Shown here piece by piece: positions 1-14,490 of a DNA stretch of 64,000 nt. Both the position numbers and the translations under genes were made by a program. The notes under the pieces are model-generated. The model saw nothing but the letters and a program-made list of their open reading frames with translations, was not told the DNA's origin and did not search any database. Source of the DNA: Actinomycetes bacterium (GTDB lineage: Bacteria > Bacillota > Sulfobacillia > Sulfobacillales > JAIMBI01); contig JAIMBI010000006.1 in the NCBI GenBank assembly GCA_023565505.1, forward strand, positions 1 through 64,000, read 5' to 3'. The number at the start of each line of letters is the position of its first letter. Position 1 is the stretch's first letter.

Positions 1-191
1 TGCAGGGCTTGTTCATCGCCCCCGTACCGCCGGGCCATCCCGGCCGCCGTCTTGCGGCCGCCCTCCAGGAGCAGACCGCGCACGTAGAAGCCGGCCCACT
101 GGCGCCGCTCGGCCCGGCCGATTTGCGCCAGGATCGGCGTCAGAAAGGTCAACAGGCGCTGTTCAGCGTCACGGAGTTCATGCGGTGTCAT
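1..191 (-). CDS. IS701-family transposase, N-terminal part (runs off window start)
   Basis: The minus strand from the ATG at 191 encodes about 63 residues before the window edge. The segments GRAERRQWAGFYVRGLLLEG and GGDEQALQ match the conserved N-terminus of IS701-family DDE transposases. No other start codon precedes the in-frame stop at 210-212, so ATG 191 is the likely start. A TAAGGAGG sequence lies about 30 bases upstream, which is further than usual. The catalytic DDE residues lie outside the window, so it cannot be said whether the element is intact. The right terminal inverted repeat should lie between 192 and about 260 but was not identified. Confidence 0.75.
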   Translation of the reverse strand, partial: MTPHELRDAEQRLLTFLTPILAQIGRAERRQWAGFYVRGLLLEGGRKTAAGMARRYGGDEQAL

Positions 192-471
192 AAAGCCCGC
201 ATTCGCGGTTTAGTCCCAAATTCCTCCTTACATCACGGAGTGGTACTAGGCAACGAGAAAACCCTCCAATGTCCGGACGGCCCGCCCGCCATAGGGCCGT
301 GCCGCGCACGGCCACACGGAGCTGCGGTGCCGCTTGGCTCCTCGTGCGTCGACCGGTCCCAAGATAAATCCCCGCAAAGATGGGCATCGCCGACGCTTAG
401 CGGCATCTCTTCACCATCCGGCGGCTCGCATCGACGTGCCGTCCGCGGAGCCCTCATCTTCCAGACGTCGC

Positions 472-3400
472 CTAGCCCGTTCCCCGCAATGCCCAGGCCT
501 CGCCCCCGAGCCCGCCGCTCGCGATCTCTTGCGCCCGCCGCGCGAACTCGCACAGGGCGTTGACCAGCAGCAGCCGATCCGGGTCGTCGGGTGCCGCCTC
601 GAGCAGGGCGGAGCTGCACACGAGCACCGCCAGCGCCCGCGCCCGCGAGACCGCCACGTTCAGGCGGTTCAGGCTCAGCAGGAACTCCAGGCCGCGGGGC
701 ACCTGCTCTGCGTCCGACGCCGCCAGCGAGTAGATGGCCACCGCCGCCTCCTGCCCCTGAAAGCGGTCCACCGTCCCCACCCGCGCCCCCCGGGGCAGCC
801 GCGCCTCGAGCCGCCCCACCTGCGCGTTGAACGCCGCCACCACGAGGACGTCGTCCAGCGTCACGGGCCGCTCGACCCCGTCGGGGCCGACCCACGAGCA
901 CTGAAGCAATTGCTCCACGGCCCACGCGACGGCGTCGGCCTCCTCCGGGGACGACGTGGCCCGGCCCGCGTGGGCCACGGGGATCCACCGCAACCCCGCC
1001 CCGCCCCACGGCGGCGGGCCGACGATCCGCTGGCCCTCGCAAGCCGGGTGCGAGGCCAGCCGCCCTTCGTACGCGATGGCCGACACGAACGCCGCGATGG
1101 CCGGATGCAGCCGGCGCGTCACCGGCAGGAACAGCCCGTGGCCGGCGGGCATGGTGGCGCGCTCCCCGAGCCAGTGCCCCAGGGCCGGGACGGCCGCGCC
1201 GGGCGGGTGGTGGCCCTCGACCACCTGCGGCAGCTGCCGCGGGTCGCCGAGCAGCACGAGGCTCCGCGCCGCCGTCGCCGCCGCCACCGCGTCCGCCAGC
1301 GCGAACTGCCCCGCCTCGTCGATCACCAGCACGTCCAACCGCTGGTCCCACTCCGGGCGGGCGAACAGCCATGCCGTCCCCGCCACCAGCCGCGCGCCCC
1401 GCGTAAAGGCGCGGGCCACCCGGGCGTAGTCGTCAGCTGTCTCCAGGCCCGGCAACCGCGCGGCCTGGGCCTCGGGCGCCTTGTGCACGGCCGGCGGCGG
1501 CTCCCCCAGCCCCCACGCCCGCCAGACCGCCTCCAGGAGCTGGCCGATCACCTTGTGGCTCTGCGCCGTGACCCCGACCGTCCGGCCCGCCCGCAGCAGG
1601 GCGGCCACCAAGGCCCCGCCCAGGTGGGTCTTGCCCGTCCCCGGCGGCCCCTGCACGGCCAGGCATCCGCCGTCCATCGCGCAGGCGCAGCGGACGGCGG
1701 CGTCCACGGGATCCCGAGCAAAGTCGGCCATCGTGGCCAGCGCCGCCGGGGGCCGCCGACGCAGGAGGGCCGCCGCCGCGCGGTACGGCGTCCCCTCCCA
1801 GCCCGCCGCGGCCACCGACGCCGCGACCCGCCCCACGGCCGCCGCCACCACCGCGTCGCCCACAGGCGGCTCGGCGATGAGATGCCGCGGCGGCGGGGCG
1901 TCGCGCGCCGGCTCCAGCGCCACGACGCCTGCGGCCGGGTCGAGCCGCCGGATCACCCCCGCCATCCGCCCCGTCGCGGGATCCCACACCTTGTCGCCCG
2001 CCCGCCGCTTCGTCTCCTGCGCCGGGTCGAAGCGGAACCGCCACAGCCCTTCCTCGTCCCTGTCCGGCTCCAGGTTGGCGATGGCCTCGGGGTCCTCGAG
2101 CAACTCCTCCGGCGTGGCCTCCAGCCGGCGGTAGTGCGCGTGCCACGCCGCCCGCCCCTCCCGCCGGTGGTAGCCGACCAGGCCCGCCAGGACGGCGGCG
2201 GCCTCGTCCCCGGCAGCGTGCCCCATGAGCCCAGCCGCCTGGGCGGTCTCCCGGGCCTCCCGCTCCCGCACGCGCGGCGGCGGCTCCCCGTCCTCCGGTG
2301 CCGGCCGGTCCGCCGGCCCCAGCCCCGCCTCCTCGCGCCGCGCCTCCAGCCAATCCCGCAGCGCCGCCGTCGACCGGCAGTCGTCCTCGTTGTACGCCCG
2401 GATCGCCTCCAGGAGGGCTTCGTCCCCCGTGGCCCGCCACGCCCGGTACGCCACGACGCTCGCGCCGGCGTCCCGGACCGCCCCCGTCCGCTTGGCGGGG
2501 CGGTAGAGCGCCTCCAGCGCCTTGATGGAGTAGGACTCCGTCGACGCCCGCAGGGCCTGCCGGACGACCCGGTAGAGGTCCACGAGGACGCCGCCCCGCA
2601 GCAGCCGGTCCACCTCCGCCTCCCGCGTCCCGTGGCGGCCCGCCAGCCGGCGCAAGGCCGACGCCTCGTACGCCGCGTAGTGGTACACGTGCAGGTCCGG
2701 CCACCGCTCCAGGCGCTCGGTCACCCGATCCACGAACGCCGCGAACGCCTCGCTCTCCGCCGCAGGGTCGTGCGCCCAGAGGCAGCGGTACGCGCCAGAG
2801 TCGGCCTCGACCCAGCCCCACAGGTACTCCAGCGAGCCGCCCTCCGCGAACGGATCCCCCCTCGAGGTCGAAGAACACGTCGCCCGGCGACGGCTCCGGC
2901 AAGGCGGCCAGCCCCCGGCCGGGCTCGGTCGGCAACAGCTCGTAGAGCGGCCCTCCGCGGGCGCGGGGATCCGCCTGCAGGCGCGCCTGGGCGCCCAGGC
3001 GCTCCAGGGCGGCGGCCCCGATGCCCGGCACACGGGACGGGGCCTCCGCCGCCAGCCGCTCCACCGTCGCGATCCCCGCCGCCCGCAGCCGCCGGATCTG
3101 GTCCCGCCGGATGTCCGCCACCAGCGCCAAGTGGTCCCCCGCCCGCCGGTCGGCGTCGCAGCGCAGCAGCCACCGGCACGTCGCGCACGCCGCCACGGGA
3201 TCCGGCTCCGGCGGCGGCCCGCGCCGCAGCGCTTCCAGGGCCCCCAGCAGCCGCCGCCGCGCCCGGTCGGCGTACGCCGCGAAGTCCCCCACGCGCTAGG
3301 CCGCCACGGCGCCCGACCCCAGCACCAGGTGGAACCGCTCGGGCCGCGCGCCCTGGGCCGCCTCCAGGAGCAGGCTGTAGCACGCCGCCTGGACCGCCGC

Positions 3401-3828
3401 CGCCCCCCGGGCCGTCCGCGCCAGCTTCGCGTCCCACGCCTCGTAGCCCCAGGCCCCGAAGCGCGACCGCCCCGCCGTCCGCACGAGGAAGTCGGGCCGC
3501 CCCACCTACGGGGGGTCGGCGAGCGCGCCTTGGTAGACCACGTCGGCGCCCTCGGCCATCGCCTCCAGGGTCGCGCGCGCGCCGCCGCCGCCTCGTCTCT
3601 CGCTTCGACCCGCGCGACCCGGCGGCCCTCCGCCGCGAACCGGTCCAGCACGGCCCGCTCGAAGGCCAGCGCCTCGCGCGCCACGAGGTCCGCCTGGGGG
3701 TCGACCGGCGGGCGCTCCGCCTCCCCGGCCAGCCGGTCGAGCTCGAGCCGGGTGAGCCTTGGGCAGGCGAGCCAATCCACCACGTCCGAGGGCGTGAGCC
3801 ATAGCGCGCCGTCCGCCGAGCGATGCAC
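472..3828 (-). pseudogene. Decayed TM0106-type RecB-like nuclease fused to an SF1 (Dna2/NAM7-type) helicase
   Basis: The intact family protein joins an N-terminal RecB-like nuclease to a C-terminal superfamily 1 helicase. Reading must change frame at least twice. The first change is near 3571-3585 in a GC repeat (…RDEAAAARA to TLEAMAEGADVVYQ). The second is near 2863-2868, where a run of six G gives FDLEGGS instead of the expected FDLEGDPFAEGG. Two in-frame TAG codons also interrupt the middle part, at 3506-3508 (ALADPP*VGRPDFLVR) and 3296-3298 (AVAA*RVGDFAAY). The C-terminal ~800 codons are open. They carry an RNase H-like/RecB segment (YNEDDCRSTAALRDWL), a Walker A (GPPGTGKTHLGGAL), a Walker B (VLVIDEAGQF) and helicase motifs V-VI (GTVDRFQGQE, NVAVSRAR). 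Indels alone could be sequencing errors, but the two nonsense codons argue for real decay. Confidence 0.75.
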
Positions 3829-4230
3829 GGGCCGTCACCTCTCGACGGCAGATTTCGCCTGGAGCGCCAGATCGTCCTACCGGCGACAGCGGACCAGATC
3901 CGCTCGGCATCGCTGCCGCGGCTCGGGCCTGTCACATGGCGGAGACGGTCACTGGAACAAATAGGCCGGATCCCGTCGTGGACATGGTCGAGGGCTCCGG
4001 GCCGATCAGTCTCATCTAGCGCCCCGCCGACCTCGGGATGTCGACGGGCATGTGGATCGCACGCCGGATCCGCCATCACAGGGGGAACGCTCCGAGCGGG
4101 GGTTGCACGCAGATTCTCGGAGGGTCACCGGGATTCGCCGCTGGTCCCCAGGATCCACGCCAAGGTCGTCAGCCATCTCTCGTGTGGATGGGCGTGTGGA
4201 TCGGCGGACTCAGTCTGGAATGGACTTCCA
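3829..4230. other. Gene-free stretch between the pseudogene and the tRNA cluster
   Basis: No supported gene was seen on either strand. Open frames here have no recognisable domain and no ribosome binding site. A 12-base near-direct repeat (cgtgtggatggg / cgtgtggatcgg) occurs around 4184-4206. Its position next to tRNA genes would suit an old integration site, but no integrase could be recognised. Confidence 0.4.
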
Positions 4231-4261
4231 CAAGAAAGGCCCCGCATCCTTTGCAGGGCCT
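4231..4261 (-). terminator. Intrinsic terminator after tRNA-Arg
   Basis: Read on the minus strand, AGGCCCTGC and GCGGGGCCT form a stem (one G-U pair) around an AAAGGAT loop, followed by TTTCTT. It lies just downstream of the tRNA-Arg 3' end. Confidence 0.65.
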
Positions 4262-4274
4262 CAATTTTGGCTGG

Positions 4275-4347
4275 CGCGCCCGGCAGGATTCGAACCTGCG
4301 GCCTCCTGATTCGTAGTCAGGCGCTCTGTCCCCTGAGCTACGGGCGC
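4275..4347 (-). tRNA. tRNA-Arg (anticodon ACG)
   Basis: The cloverleaf is read on the minus strand. The acceptor arms GCGCCCG and CGGGCGC pair, the D arm contains TAGCTCAG, the anticodon stem CTGAC/ATCAG-type holds the loop with ACG, and the T arm GCAGGTTCGAATCCTGC is perfect. The discriminator is G and no CCA is encoded. An A34 (inosine) tRNA-Arg reads CGN codons. Confidence 0.95.
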
Positions 4348-4359
4348 CCGTGCTATCTG

Positions 4360-4388
4360 ATGCTACCACGGAAGACACCCTTGCTCAA
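4360..4388 (-). promoter_or_regulatory. Promoter for tRNA-Arg
   Basis: On the minus strand a TTGAGC -35 box (4383-4388) is separated by 17 bases from a TAGCAT -10 box (4360-4365), 12 bases before the tRNA 5' end. The spacing and match are typical of housekeeping sigma factor promoters. Confidence 0.7.
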
Positions 4389-4420
4389 GGGCGCCTTTCT
4401 CATGGCGCAGAGGAAACTGG

Positions 4421-4508
4421 CGGAGGGGGTGGGATTCGAACCCACGCTAGGCTATTCGCCTACTAGCGGTTTAGCAAACCGCCCTCTTAACCTCTTGAGT
4501 ACCCCTCC
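4421..4508 (-). tRNA. tRNA-Ser (anticodon GCT)
   Basis: On the minus strand GGAGGGG and CCCCTCC form the acceptor stem. GCGGTTTGCTAAACCGC forms the anticodon arm with GCT. A long variable arm (TAGTAGGCGAATAGCCTA) and the T arm GTGGGTTCGAATCCCAC follow. The 88-nt length with long variable arm is diagnostic of a class II serine tRNA. CCA is not encoded. Confidence 0.95.
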
Positions 4509-4521
4509 GCGCGCACCCGCC

Positions 4522-4550
4522 ATCGTACCACGAACCGCATGGTGGTTCAA
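4522..4550 (-). promoter_or_regulatory. Promoter for tRNA-Ser(GCT)
   Basis: On the minus strand a TTGAAC -35 box (4545-4550) stands 17 bases from a TACGAT -10 box (4522-4527), directly upstream of the tRNA. Confidence 0.65.
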
Positions 4551-4585
4551 GCACGGCCGTAAAGCGACTAAATTCCAAGATCTGG

Positions 4586-4668
4586 CGGAGGGGACAGGAC
4601 TCGAACCTGCAAGCCCTTTCGGGCGGTGGTTTTCAAGACCACTGCGTTACCAGTTACGCTACCCCTCC
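4586..4668 (-). tRNA. tRNA-Ser (anticodon TGA)
   Basis: On the minus strand the acceptor arms GGAGGGG/CCCCTCC pair, the anticodon arm GTGGTCTTGAAAACCAC carries TGA, and a class II variable arm (GCCCGAAAGGGC) precedes the T arm. It shares its acceptor stem with the neighbouring tRNA-Ser(GCT). CCA is not encoded. Confidence 0.94.
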
Positions 4669-4682
4669 GCACCCTCAAGGTC

Positions 4683-4711
4683 ATTCTAGCGGGGGCAGGG
4701 CCTGAGGTAAA
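4683..4711 (-). promoter_or_regulatory. Promoter for tRNA-Ser(TGA)
   Basis: On the minus strand TTTACC (4706-4711) and TAGAAT (4683-4688) are 17 bases apart, 14 bases before the tRNA 5' end. The -35 is weaker than those of the two neighbouring tRNA genes. Confidence 0.5.
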
Positions 4712-4734
4712 GCCGCCGGCAGGATACGCCGGCA

Positions 4735-4743
4735 TGCTATACT
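4735..4743 (+). promoter_or_regulatory. Extended -10 promoter for the following membrane protein
   Basis: TGC directly followed by TATACT forms an extended -10 element about 24 bases before the GTG start at 4767. No -35 match is seen at the right distance. Confidence 0.4.
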
Positions 4744-5272
4744 GCGTACGACCAAGGGGGTCGGACGTGCGTCGGGAACTGAGGGTGGCCATCAAGTTGG
4801 GACTCTACGCCGGCCTGGTTGGCGTCCTTTTCGCGTTGCCGACGTTATCCGGCGCCTATCGGGTGTGGTCTGCCTTGGCCGGGCCGACCGCGTGGCCCGA
4901 GATTGTCGAGAACGCGGTCCCCGCGGTGCTCTTTGCGGCCATCGGCGGTCTTGCAGCGCGGCGCAACCTAAGCCCGTCCGTCCTCGGATTCGTCGTCGGC
5001 CTTATGTACGGAGGTATGCAGGGTCTTGCCCTATACCTCATCGCCGCGGCAACTCCTTACAAGACTGCGTTGGCCGACCGGCTTTGGCAGGCGTGGGTTG
5101 CGGCGGGGCGCCCGGCCTCCCTCACCGCCCGGACGTTGGTGGAGGCGCCAATCCTGCATCCCAGCCCGACGGCGTACATCGGCGGCGACATGGTGCAGAT
5201 GGCCGTCGTCGGCGTCATAGCCGGGATCATCGGCGCCGCCCTGGTCCGTCGGACGCCGGGCCCGTCCTCCGA

Positions 5273-6544
<1,272 letters not shown>

Positions 6545-6570
6545 GCCATGGACCTCCTAACCTTCCCACA

Positions 6571-6632
6571 CGAAAATCTCGTCCCGCAGCGAGAGGGACG
6601 AGTGTGTTACGCGCGGTACCTGCCCACCGCGC
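6571..6632 (-). promoter_or_regulatory. serS leader with T-box-like antiterminator and terminator hairpin (candidate)
   Basis: On the minus strand a GGTACCGCG-containing segment (6611-6632), like the conserved 3' T-box sequence, is followed by CTCGTCCC / GGGACGAG (6578-6602), an 8-bp hairpin ending in ATTTT. Together these look like the antiterminator/terminator end of a T-box leader, a class common upstream of aminoacyl-tRNA synthetases in Bacillota. The whole leader from the predicted start near 6680 is only ~135 nt, short for a canonical T-box with a full Stem I. The specifier codon was not identified. Confidence 0.45.
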
Positions 6633-6686
6633 TCCCCACGTCTTGCGCGGGCGGAGGTTCCTCCCGCAGCGCTTCAAATTGCTCTC

Positions 6687-6715
6687 ATGCTAGAGAACGG
6701 CCGCTTTGGTGTCAA
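6687..6715 (-). promoter_or_regulatory. serS promoter
   Basis: On the minus strand a perfect TTGACA (6710-6715) is 17 bases from TAGCAT (6687-6692). The predicted start near 6680 leaves a leader of about 135 nt before the serS start codon. Confidence 0.8.
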
Positions 6716-6740
6716 GCCGGGCCGGCCGCCAGCCGGGGGG

Positions 6741-6746
6741 TATAAT
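6741..6746 (+). promoter_or_regulatory. gyrA -10 element
   Basis: A perfect TATAAT lies 48 bases before the gyrA ATG. The -35 position is GC-only and does not match, so either an activator or a non-standard promoter is likely. It is back-to-back with the serS promoter. Confidence 0.4.
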
Positions 6747-6793
6747 ACTCTCAGACTAGGCCAGCCATCCGGTTAGGAGAGAAAGCAACGAGC

Positions 6794-9223
<2,430 letters not shown>

Positions 9224-9240
9224 ACGGGAGGCGCACACGG

Positions 9241-10143
9241 GTGGCTCAGCAGGAAGAAAACCTCCAAAAGGGCACGTTTGGGGTCAAGAGCGGCCTGGCC
9301 GAAATGCTCAAGGGGGGCGTCATCATGGACGTCACGACGCCCGAGCAGGCCGTCATCGCCGAGCAGGCCGGTGCCGTCGCCGTCATGGCGCTGGAGCGAG
9401 TGCCGGCCGATATCCGGGCCGCCGGAGGCGTGGCCCGGATGGCGGATCCGCGCATCATCAAGGAAATCATGGCGGCGGTGAGCATCCCCGTCATGGCCAA
9501 GGTCCGCATCGGCCACTTTGTGGAAGCTCAAGTGCTGGAGGCGCTGGAAGTCGACTACATCGACGAGAGCGAGGTCCTCACACCGGCCGACGACCAGTAT
9601 CACATCGACAAGTGGGCCTTCAAGGTCCCGTTCGTGTGCGGCGCGCGCAACCTGGGGGAAGCGCTGCGACGCATCGCGGAAGGAGCCGCGATGATCCGCA
9701 CGAAGGGCGAACCGGGTACCGGTAACGTCGTGGAAGCGGTACGGCACCTGCGCACCGTCAATGCCGAGATCCGCCGGGTGACCAACGCGCCTCCGGAAGA
9801 ACTGGTGACCATCGCCAAGGAGCTGAACGCACCGCTTGAGTTGGTCCGGCGGGTCAAGGAGCTCGGACGGCTGCCGGTCGTGCACTTCGTGGCGGGGGGA
9901 ATCGCCACGCCGGCGGATGCCGCCATGATGATGCAGCTTGGCGCCGACGGCATTTTCGTGGGTTCCGGCATCTTCAAGTCCGCCAATCCGGCGGCCCGGG
10001 CCCGCGCCATCGTCCGGGCCACGCTTCACTACAACGACCCCAAGGTGATCGCCGAGGTGTCGACAGACATCGGCGAGGCCATGCCGGGACTGGAGATGTC
10101 CACCCTGGGACCGGCGGACCGGATGCAGGAACGGGGTTGGTAA
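9241..10143 (+). CDS. pdxS: Pyridoxal 5'-phosphate synthase, synthase subunit PdxS
   Basis: PdxS condenses ribose 5-phosphate, glyceraldehyde 3-phosphate and ammonia into pyridoxal 5'-phosphate (the DXP-independent vitamin B6 route). The 300-residue TIM-barrel protein shows the expected residues: Asp30 (GGVIMDV), Lys87 ([10 protein letters not shown]) and Lys155 ([12 protein letters not shown]). The phosphate-binding glycine-rich end ([20 protein letters not shown]) is also present. The GTG start at 9241 follows GGGAGG. Only 17 bases separate it from gyrA and 4 from pdxT, so it is probably co-transcribed with both. Confidence 0.97.
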   Translation: MAQQEENLQKGTFGVKSGLAEMLKGGVIMDVTTPEQAVIAEQAGAVAVMALERVPADIRAAGGVARMADPRIIKEIMAAVSIPVMAKVRIGHFVEAQVLEALEVDYIDESEVLTPADDQYHIDKWAFKVPFVCGARNLGEALRRIAEGAAMIRTKGEPGTGNVVEAVRHLRTVNAEIRRVTNAPPEELVTIAKELNAPLELVRRVKELGRLPVVHFVAGGIATPADAAMMMQLGADGIFVGSGIFKSANPAARARAIVRATLHYNDPKVIAEVSTDIGEAMPGLEMSTLGPADRMQERGW

Positions 10144-10147
10144 CTCC

Positions 10148-10750
10148 GTGAGAGTCGGGGTTTTGGCGATCCAGGGCGACGTGCGGGAGCACCGTCGCAT
10201 CCTGCAACAGCTTGGAGTCGATGCACCCGAAGTCCGGACCCCGGCGGATCTGGAGGGCGTGGACGGGCTGGTCATCCCCGGAGGCGAGAGCACGACCATC
10301 GGTCTCTTGATGGACGAAGCCGGGCTCGTCTCCGTCCTCCGTACCCGGATCACAGGCGGGTTTCCGGTCTACGGCACGTGTGCAGGGCTTATCCTGCTTG
10401 CCCGCGATGTGGAGGGTCCCGAACCCCGGCGCATCGGACTCATGGACATCACGGCGGCGCGGAACGCCTTCGGGCGGCAGATCGCATCGTTCGAAGCCCG
10501 TGTCCCGATTCCCGTGCTGGGCGCGGAGCCGTTTCCCGCCGTGTTCATCCGAGCGCCCCGGGTCACCCGCGTGGGCCCGGGCGTCAGACCCTTGGCGTAT
10601 TGGCAAGGGGAAGTCGTGATGGCGGAAGAGGGATCGATGCTCGTCTCTTCCTTTCATCCGGAGCTGACGGCGGACCTCCGGGTCCACGAGTATTTCCTGC
10701 GCAAGGTGACCGCGTATGTGGAGCGGGAGACGATGCAGGCGAAGGGATGA
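10148..10750 (+). CDS. pdxT: Pyridoxal 5'-phosphate synthase, glutaminase subunit PdxT
   Basis: PdxT hydrolyses glutamine and channels ammonia to PdxS. This 200-residue class I glutaminase has the nucleophile Cys78 (VYGTCAGL) and the His170/Glu172 pair (SFHPEL), completing the triad. The oxyanion segment PGGESTT near residue 44-50 is also typical. The GTG start overlaps nothing and sits 4 bases after pdxS. A perfect 12-bp hairpin at the stop codon probably ends the gyrA-pdxS-pdxT transcript. Confidence 0.96.
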   Translation: MRVGVLAIQGDVREHRRILQQLGVDAPEVRTPADLEGVDGLVIPGGESTTIGLLMDEAGLVSVLRTRITGGFPVYGTCAGLILLARDVEGPEPRRIGLMDITAARNAFGRQIASFEARVPIPVLGAEPFPAVFIRAPRVTRVGPGVRPLAYWQGEVVMAEEGSMLVSSFHPELTADLRVHEYFLRKVTAYVERETMQAKG

Positions 10751-10767
10751 GCGGGGCTCATCCCTTC
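10741..10767. terminator. Hairpin between convergent pdxT and gyrB
   Basis: GAAGGGATGAGC and GCTCATCCCTTC form a perfect 12-bp stem with a 3-base loop. It includes the pdxT stop codon. It lacks a clear U-tract on either strand, so termination efficiency is uncertain. It sits between two convergent genes and may act in both directions. Confidence 0.55.
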
Positions 10768-10807
10768 CCTTCGCCTGCTCCTGACCACCGTCGGGGTCCT
10801 GCGCCGG

Positions 10808-12739
<1,932 letters not shown>

Positions 12740-12793
12740 TCACTCGCCGGAGGCGAGCGTTCTTTCATTATTATTTTAGCATCGCTGCAGCCG

Positions 12794-13045
12794 TCACTCC
12801 GAGGGAATCGCGTGCCGCGCCCGCCGAGCCAGGGTCACCGGCGCGATGGGCGACACCCACAAGCGGTCTTCCGTCAGAATCAGGGCCTTGCGTTCAGTCG
12901 GGTCGAGGTCCTCGACCTTCCCCTGGCCCTTCAGGTGGGAGAACATCTGCCGTGTGACAGGCGACACGGCCAGGATGTCCGCATCCAGGATCGCGATGAT
13001 GGAACTTGCTTCCACCATGCGGTCGCCGCCAATGTGCACATACAC
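12794..13045 (-). CDS. RemB/YaaB-like DUF370 protein
   Basis: This 83-residue protein begins with VYVHIGGDRMVEASSIIAIL, the hallmark of the DUF370 family (YaaB/RemB in Bacillus, linked to extracellular-matrix gene regulation). The position between recF and gyrB is the same as in Bacillus. The GTG start at 13045 was chosen because it gives the family's conserved N-terminus and follows a GAGG motif. Longer frames upstream would add an unrelated arginine-rich extension that overlaps the neighbouring gene. Confidence 0.8.
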   Translation of the reverse strand: MYVHIGGDRMVEASSIIAILDADILAVSPVTRQMFSHLKGQGKVEDLDPTERKALILTEDRLWVSPIAPVTLARRARHAIPSE

Positions 13046-13059
13046 GCGTCCTCGCCCTC

Positions 13060-13431
13060 TCAGTCGTCCGACCGAATCTCCTGCGCGAGCGCCCGGAGGC
13101 GGTCCACCGCGTCCCGACGTCGTGCCGCGTCCGCTTGAGCGGCGTCGGAGGTCCGGACCACGAAGCGGACGCCCGTCACGTGCGTGGCCGAAAGAGCCGC
13201 GTTCAGGTGCTCCACCAGCGAGCCACGGATATACCATAGCTCCTGGCTCCAGGCCGGGGCGGGCACCGAGACGGTCAGCTCGCCGTTCAGGAAACCGACC
13301 GGCCACGCGACGCGGGCCAATGGCTCGCCCAAAACAGCGGGCCACACCGCCTGGATCTCCAGCAACGCTTCCGCAGGCTGCCAGCGATAGCGGCTGGCCA
13401 TCTCTTTTAGGATATCCCGCAGGACTCTCAT
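13060..13431 (-). CDS. DUF721 (DciA-like) protein
   Basis: This 123-residue protein has a DUF721 pattern: an N-terminal basic helix (VLRDILKEMASRYRW), then the conserved stretch EIQAVWPAVLGEPLARVAWPV and an SxELxxxRxxLxxxLN-like segment (SQELWYIRGSLVEHLNAAL). DUF721 proteins include DciA, a replicative helicase loader or operator in bacteria lacking DnaC/DnaI. Whether this one acts that way is inference, though its place between recF and gyrB, close to oriC, suits a replication role. It overlaps the recF stop by four bases (ATGA). Confidence 0.75.
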   Translation of the reverse strand: MRVLRDILKEMASRYRWQPAEALLEIQAVWPAVLGEPLARVAWPVGFLNGELTVSVPAPAWSQELWYIRGSLVEHLNAALSATHVTGVRFVVRTSDAAQADAARRRDAVDRLRALAQEIRSDD

Positions 13432-14489
13432 ATAGCCTTACCCCATGGACGAACGCGGCCGGAGGTGACCTCGCAGACCAGCGGATGGAGGGCCCCGAAA
13501 GAACGCACCTCGGTGCCCGTCACCACCGTCTGCTGACCCGCCTGGCTCATCAGGTGCAGGAGGGCAGACTGACGGCGGGCGTCGAGCTCGGACAGGACGT
13601 CGTCGAGAAGAACCAGCGGCCTGATGCCCGTGGCCTCCTCCAGCAGGGCCCGGCCGGCCAACTTCAAAGCCAGTGCGAGCGACCGCTGCTGGCCCTGGGA
13701 TGCGTGCGTGTCCGCCGGCCGTCCGTTCACGGTGAGCCGAAGGTCGTCCCGATGCGGGCCCGTCAACGTCATCCCACGCGTGCGGTCCAACGGGCGGTTC
13801 TCCGCCAGGCGCCGGGCCAACCCGGACGTCGTGGGATCATCGGGATGTCCGCCGAGCTCGAGCGACACCGTCACCACTTCGGTGACGGCCAACTCTGCGA
13901 CCAGTGGTCCGAGGACGGTACCCAGCCGCCCGACGAGATCGAGTCGGCGTGCCCAGAGGAAGCTGCCGGCCTCCGCCAGCACGGCCTCGAAACTTTCCAG
14001 AACCGAGTCGGAGGCGCCTTCCTTCAGGGCCTTGTTCCGCTGCGAGACCGCCCGCTGGAATCGGCCCAGCTCATGGCGATACCGGGGACTCAGCTGGGCT
14101 CCGAGGCTGTCGAGGTAGTGGCGGCGGCTTTCCGGGGACCCCTTGATCATCCACAGGTCGTCGGGCGTAAAGGATACGGTGGGGATGACCGGGCCGACGA
14201 CACGGCGGCGATAGGGGGCCAGCATCACCGCCCGTTCAAGACGGTGCGGCCGTCCGCTCTCGTCCACCCATTCCCCCGCCAAGTGGTAGGCGGTTTCCCC
14301 GGTCGCCACCATGTCGCGCTCCGACTGTCCTCGCAGGGCGACCCGCCCCACCAACAGCATGATGGCCTCAAGACAGTTGGTCTTGCCCTGAGCGTTGGCC
14401 CCTACCAGAAGCGTCAGCCGATCGTCCAGCGTGAGATCCGTCACATCCAGGTTCCGGAAGTTCTTGGCCGAGAGGGTTCGGAGCGGCAC
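13428..14489 (-). CDS. recF: DNA replication and repair protein RecF
   Basis: RecF is an SMC-like ATPase that loads RecA at gaps with RecO and RecR. The 353-residue length is normal. Walker A is GANAQGKTN (residues ~29-37), the ABC signature is SQGQQRSLALALKLA, and Walker B is PLVLLDDVLSELD. The GTG start at 14489 is one base from the dnaN stop, so the two are translated from one message. The S4-domain yaaA gene found between dnaN and recF in Bacillus is absent. Confidence 0.95.
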   Translation of the reverse strand: MPLRTLSAKNFRNLDVTDLTLDDRLTLLVGANAQGKTNCLEAIMLLVGRVALRGQSERDMVATGETAYHLAGEWVDESGRPHRLERAVMLAPYRRRVVGPVIPTVSFTPDDLWMIKGSPESRRHYLDSLGAQLSPRYRHELGRFQRAVSQRNKALKEGASDSVLESFEAVLAEAGSFLWARRLDLVGRLGTVLGPLVAELAVTEVVTVSLELGGHPDDPTTSGLARRLAENRPLDRTRGMTLTGPHRDDLRLTVNGRPADTHASQGQQRSLALALKLAGRALLEEATGIRPLVLLDDVLSELDARRQSALLHLMSQAGQQTVVTGTEVRSFGALHPLVCEVTSGRVRPWGKAI

Positions 14490-14490
14490 G

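Noticed and set aside
1433..3292. Alternative minus-strand frame as an independent gene
   Set aside because: Only its first ~150 codons resemble the nuclease; the rest is Gly/Ala/Arg low complexity. It is better explained as one frameshifted pseudogene.
334..3804. Very long plus-strand open frame of about 1150 codons
   Set aside because: It lies opposite the nuclease-helicase gene and its product is an Arg/Pro-rich low-complexity sequence with no domain; it arises from high GC content.
3829..4270. Possible phage integrase remnant next to the tRNA genes
   Set aside because: A short direct repeat and a tRNA neighbourhood were suggestive, but no catalytic Arg/His/Tyr segment could be read in any frame.
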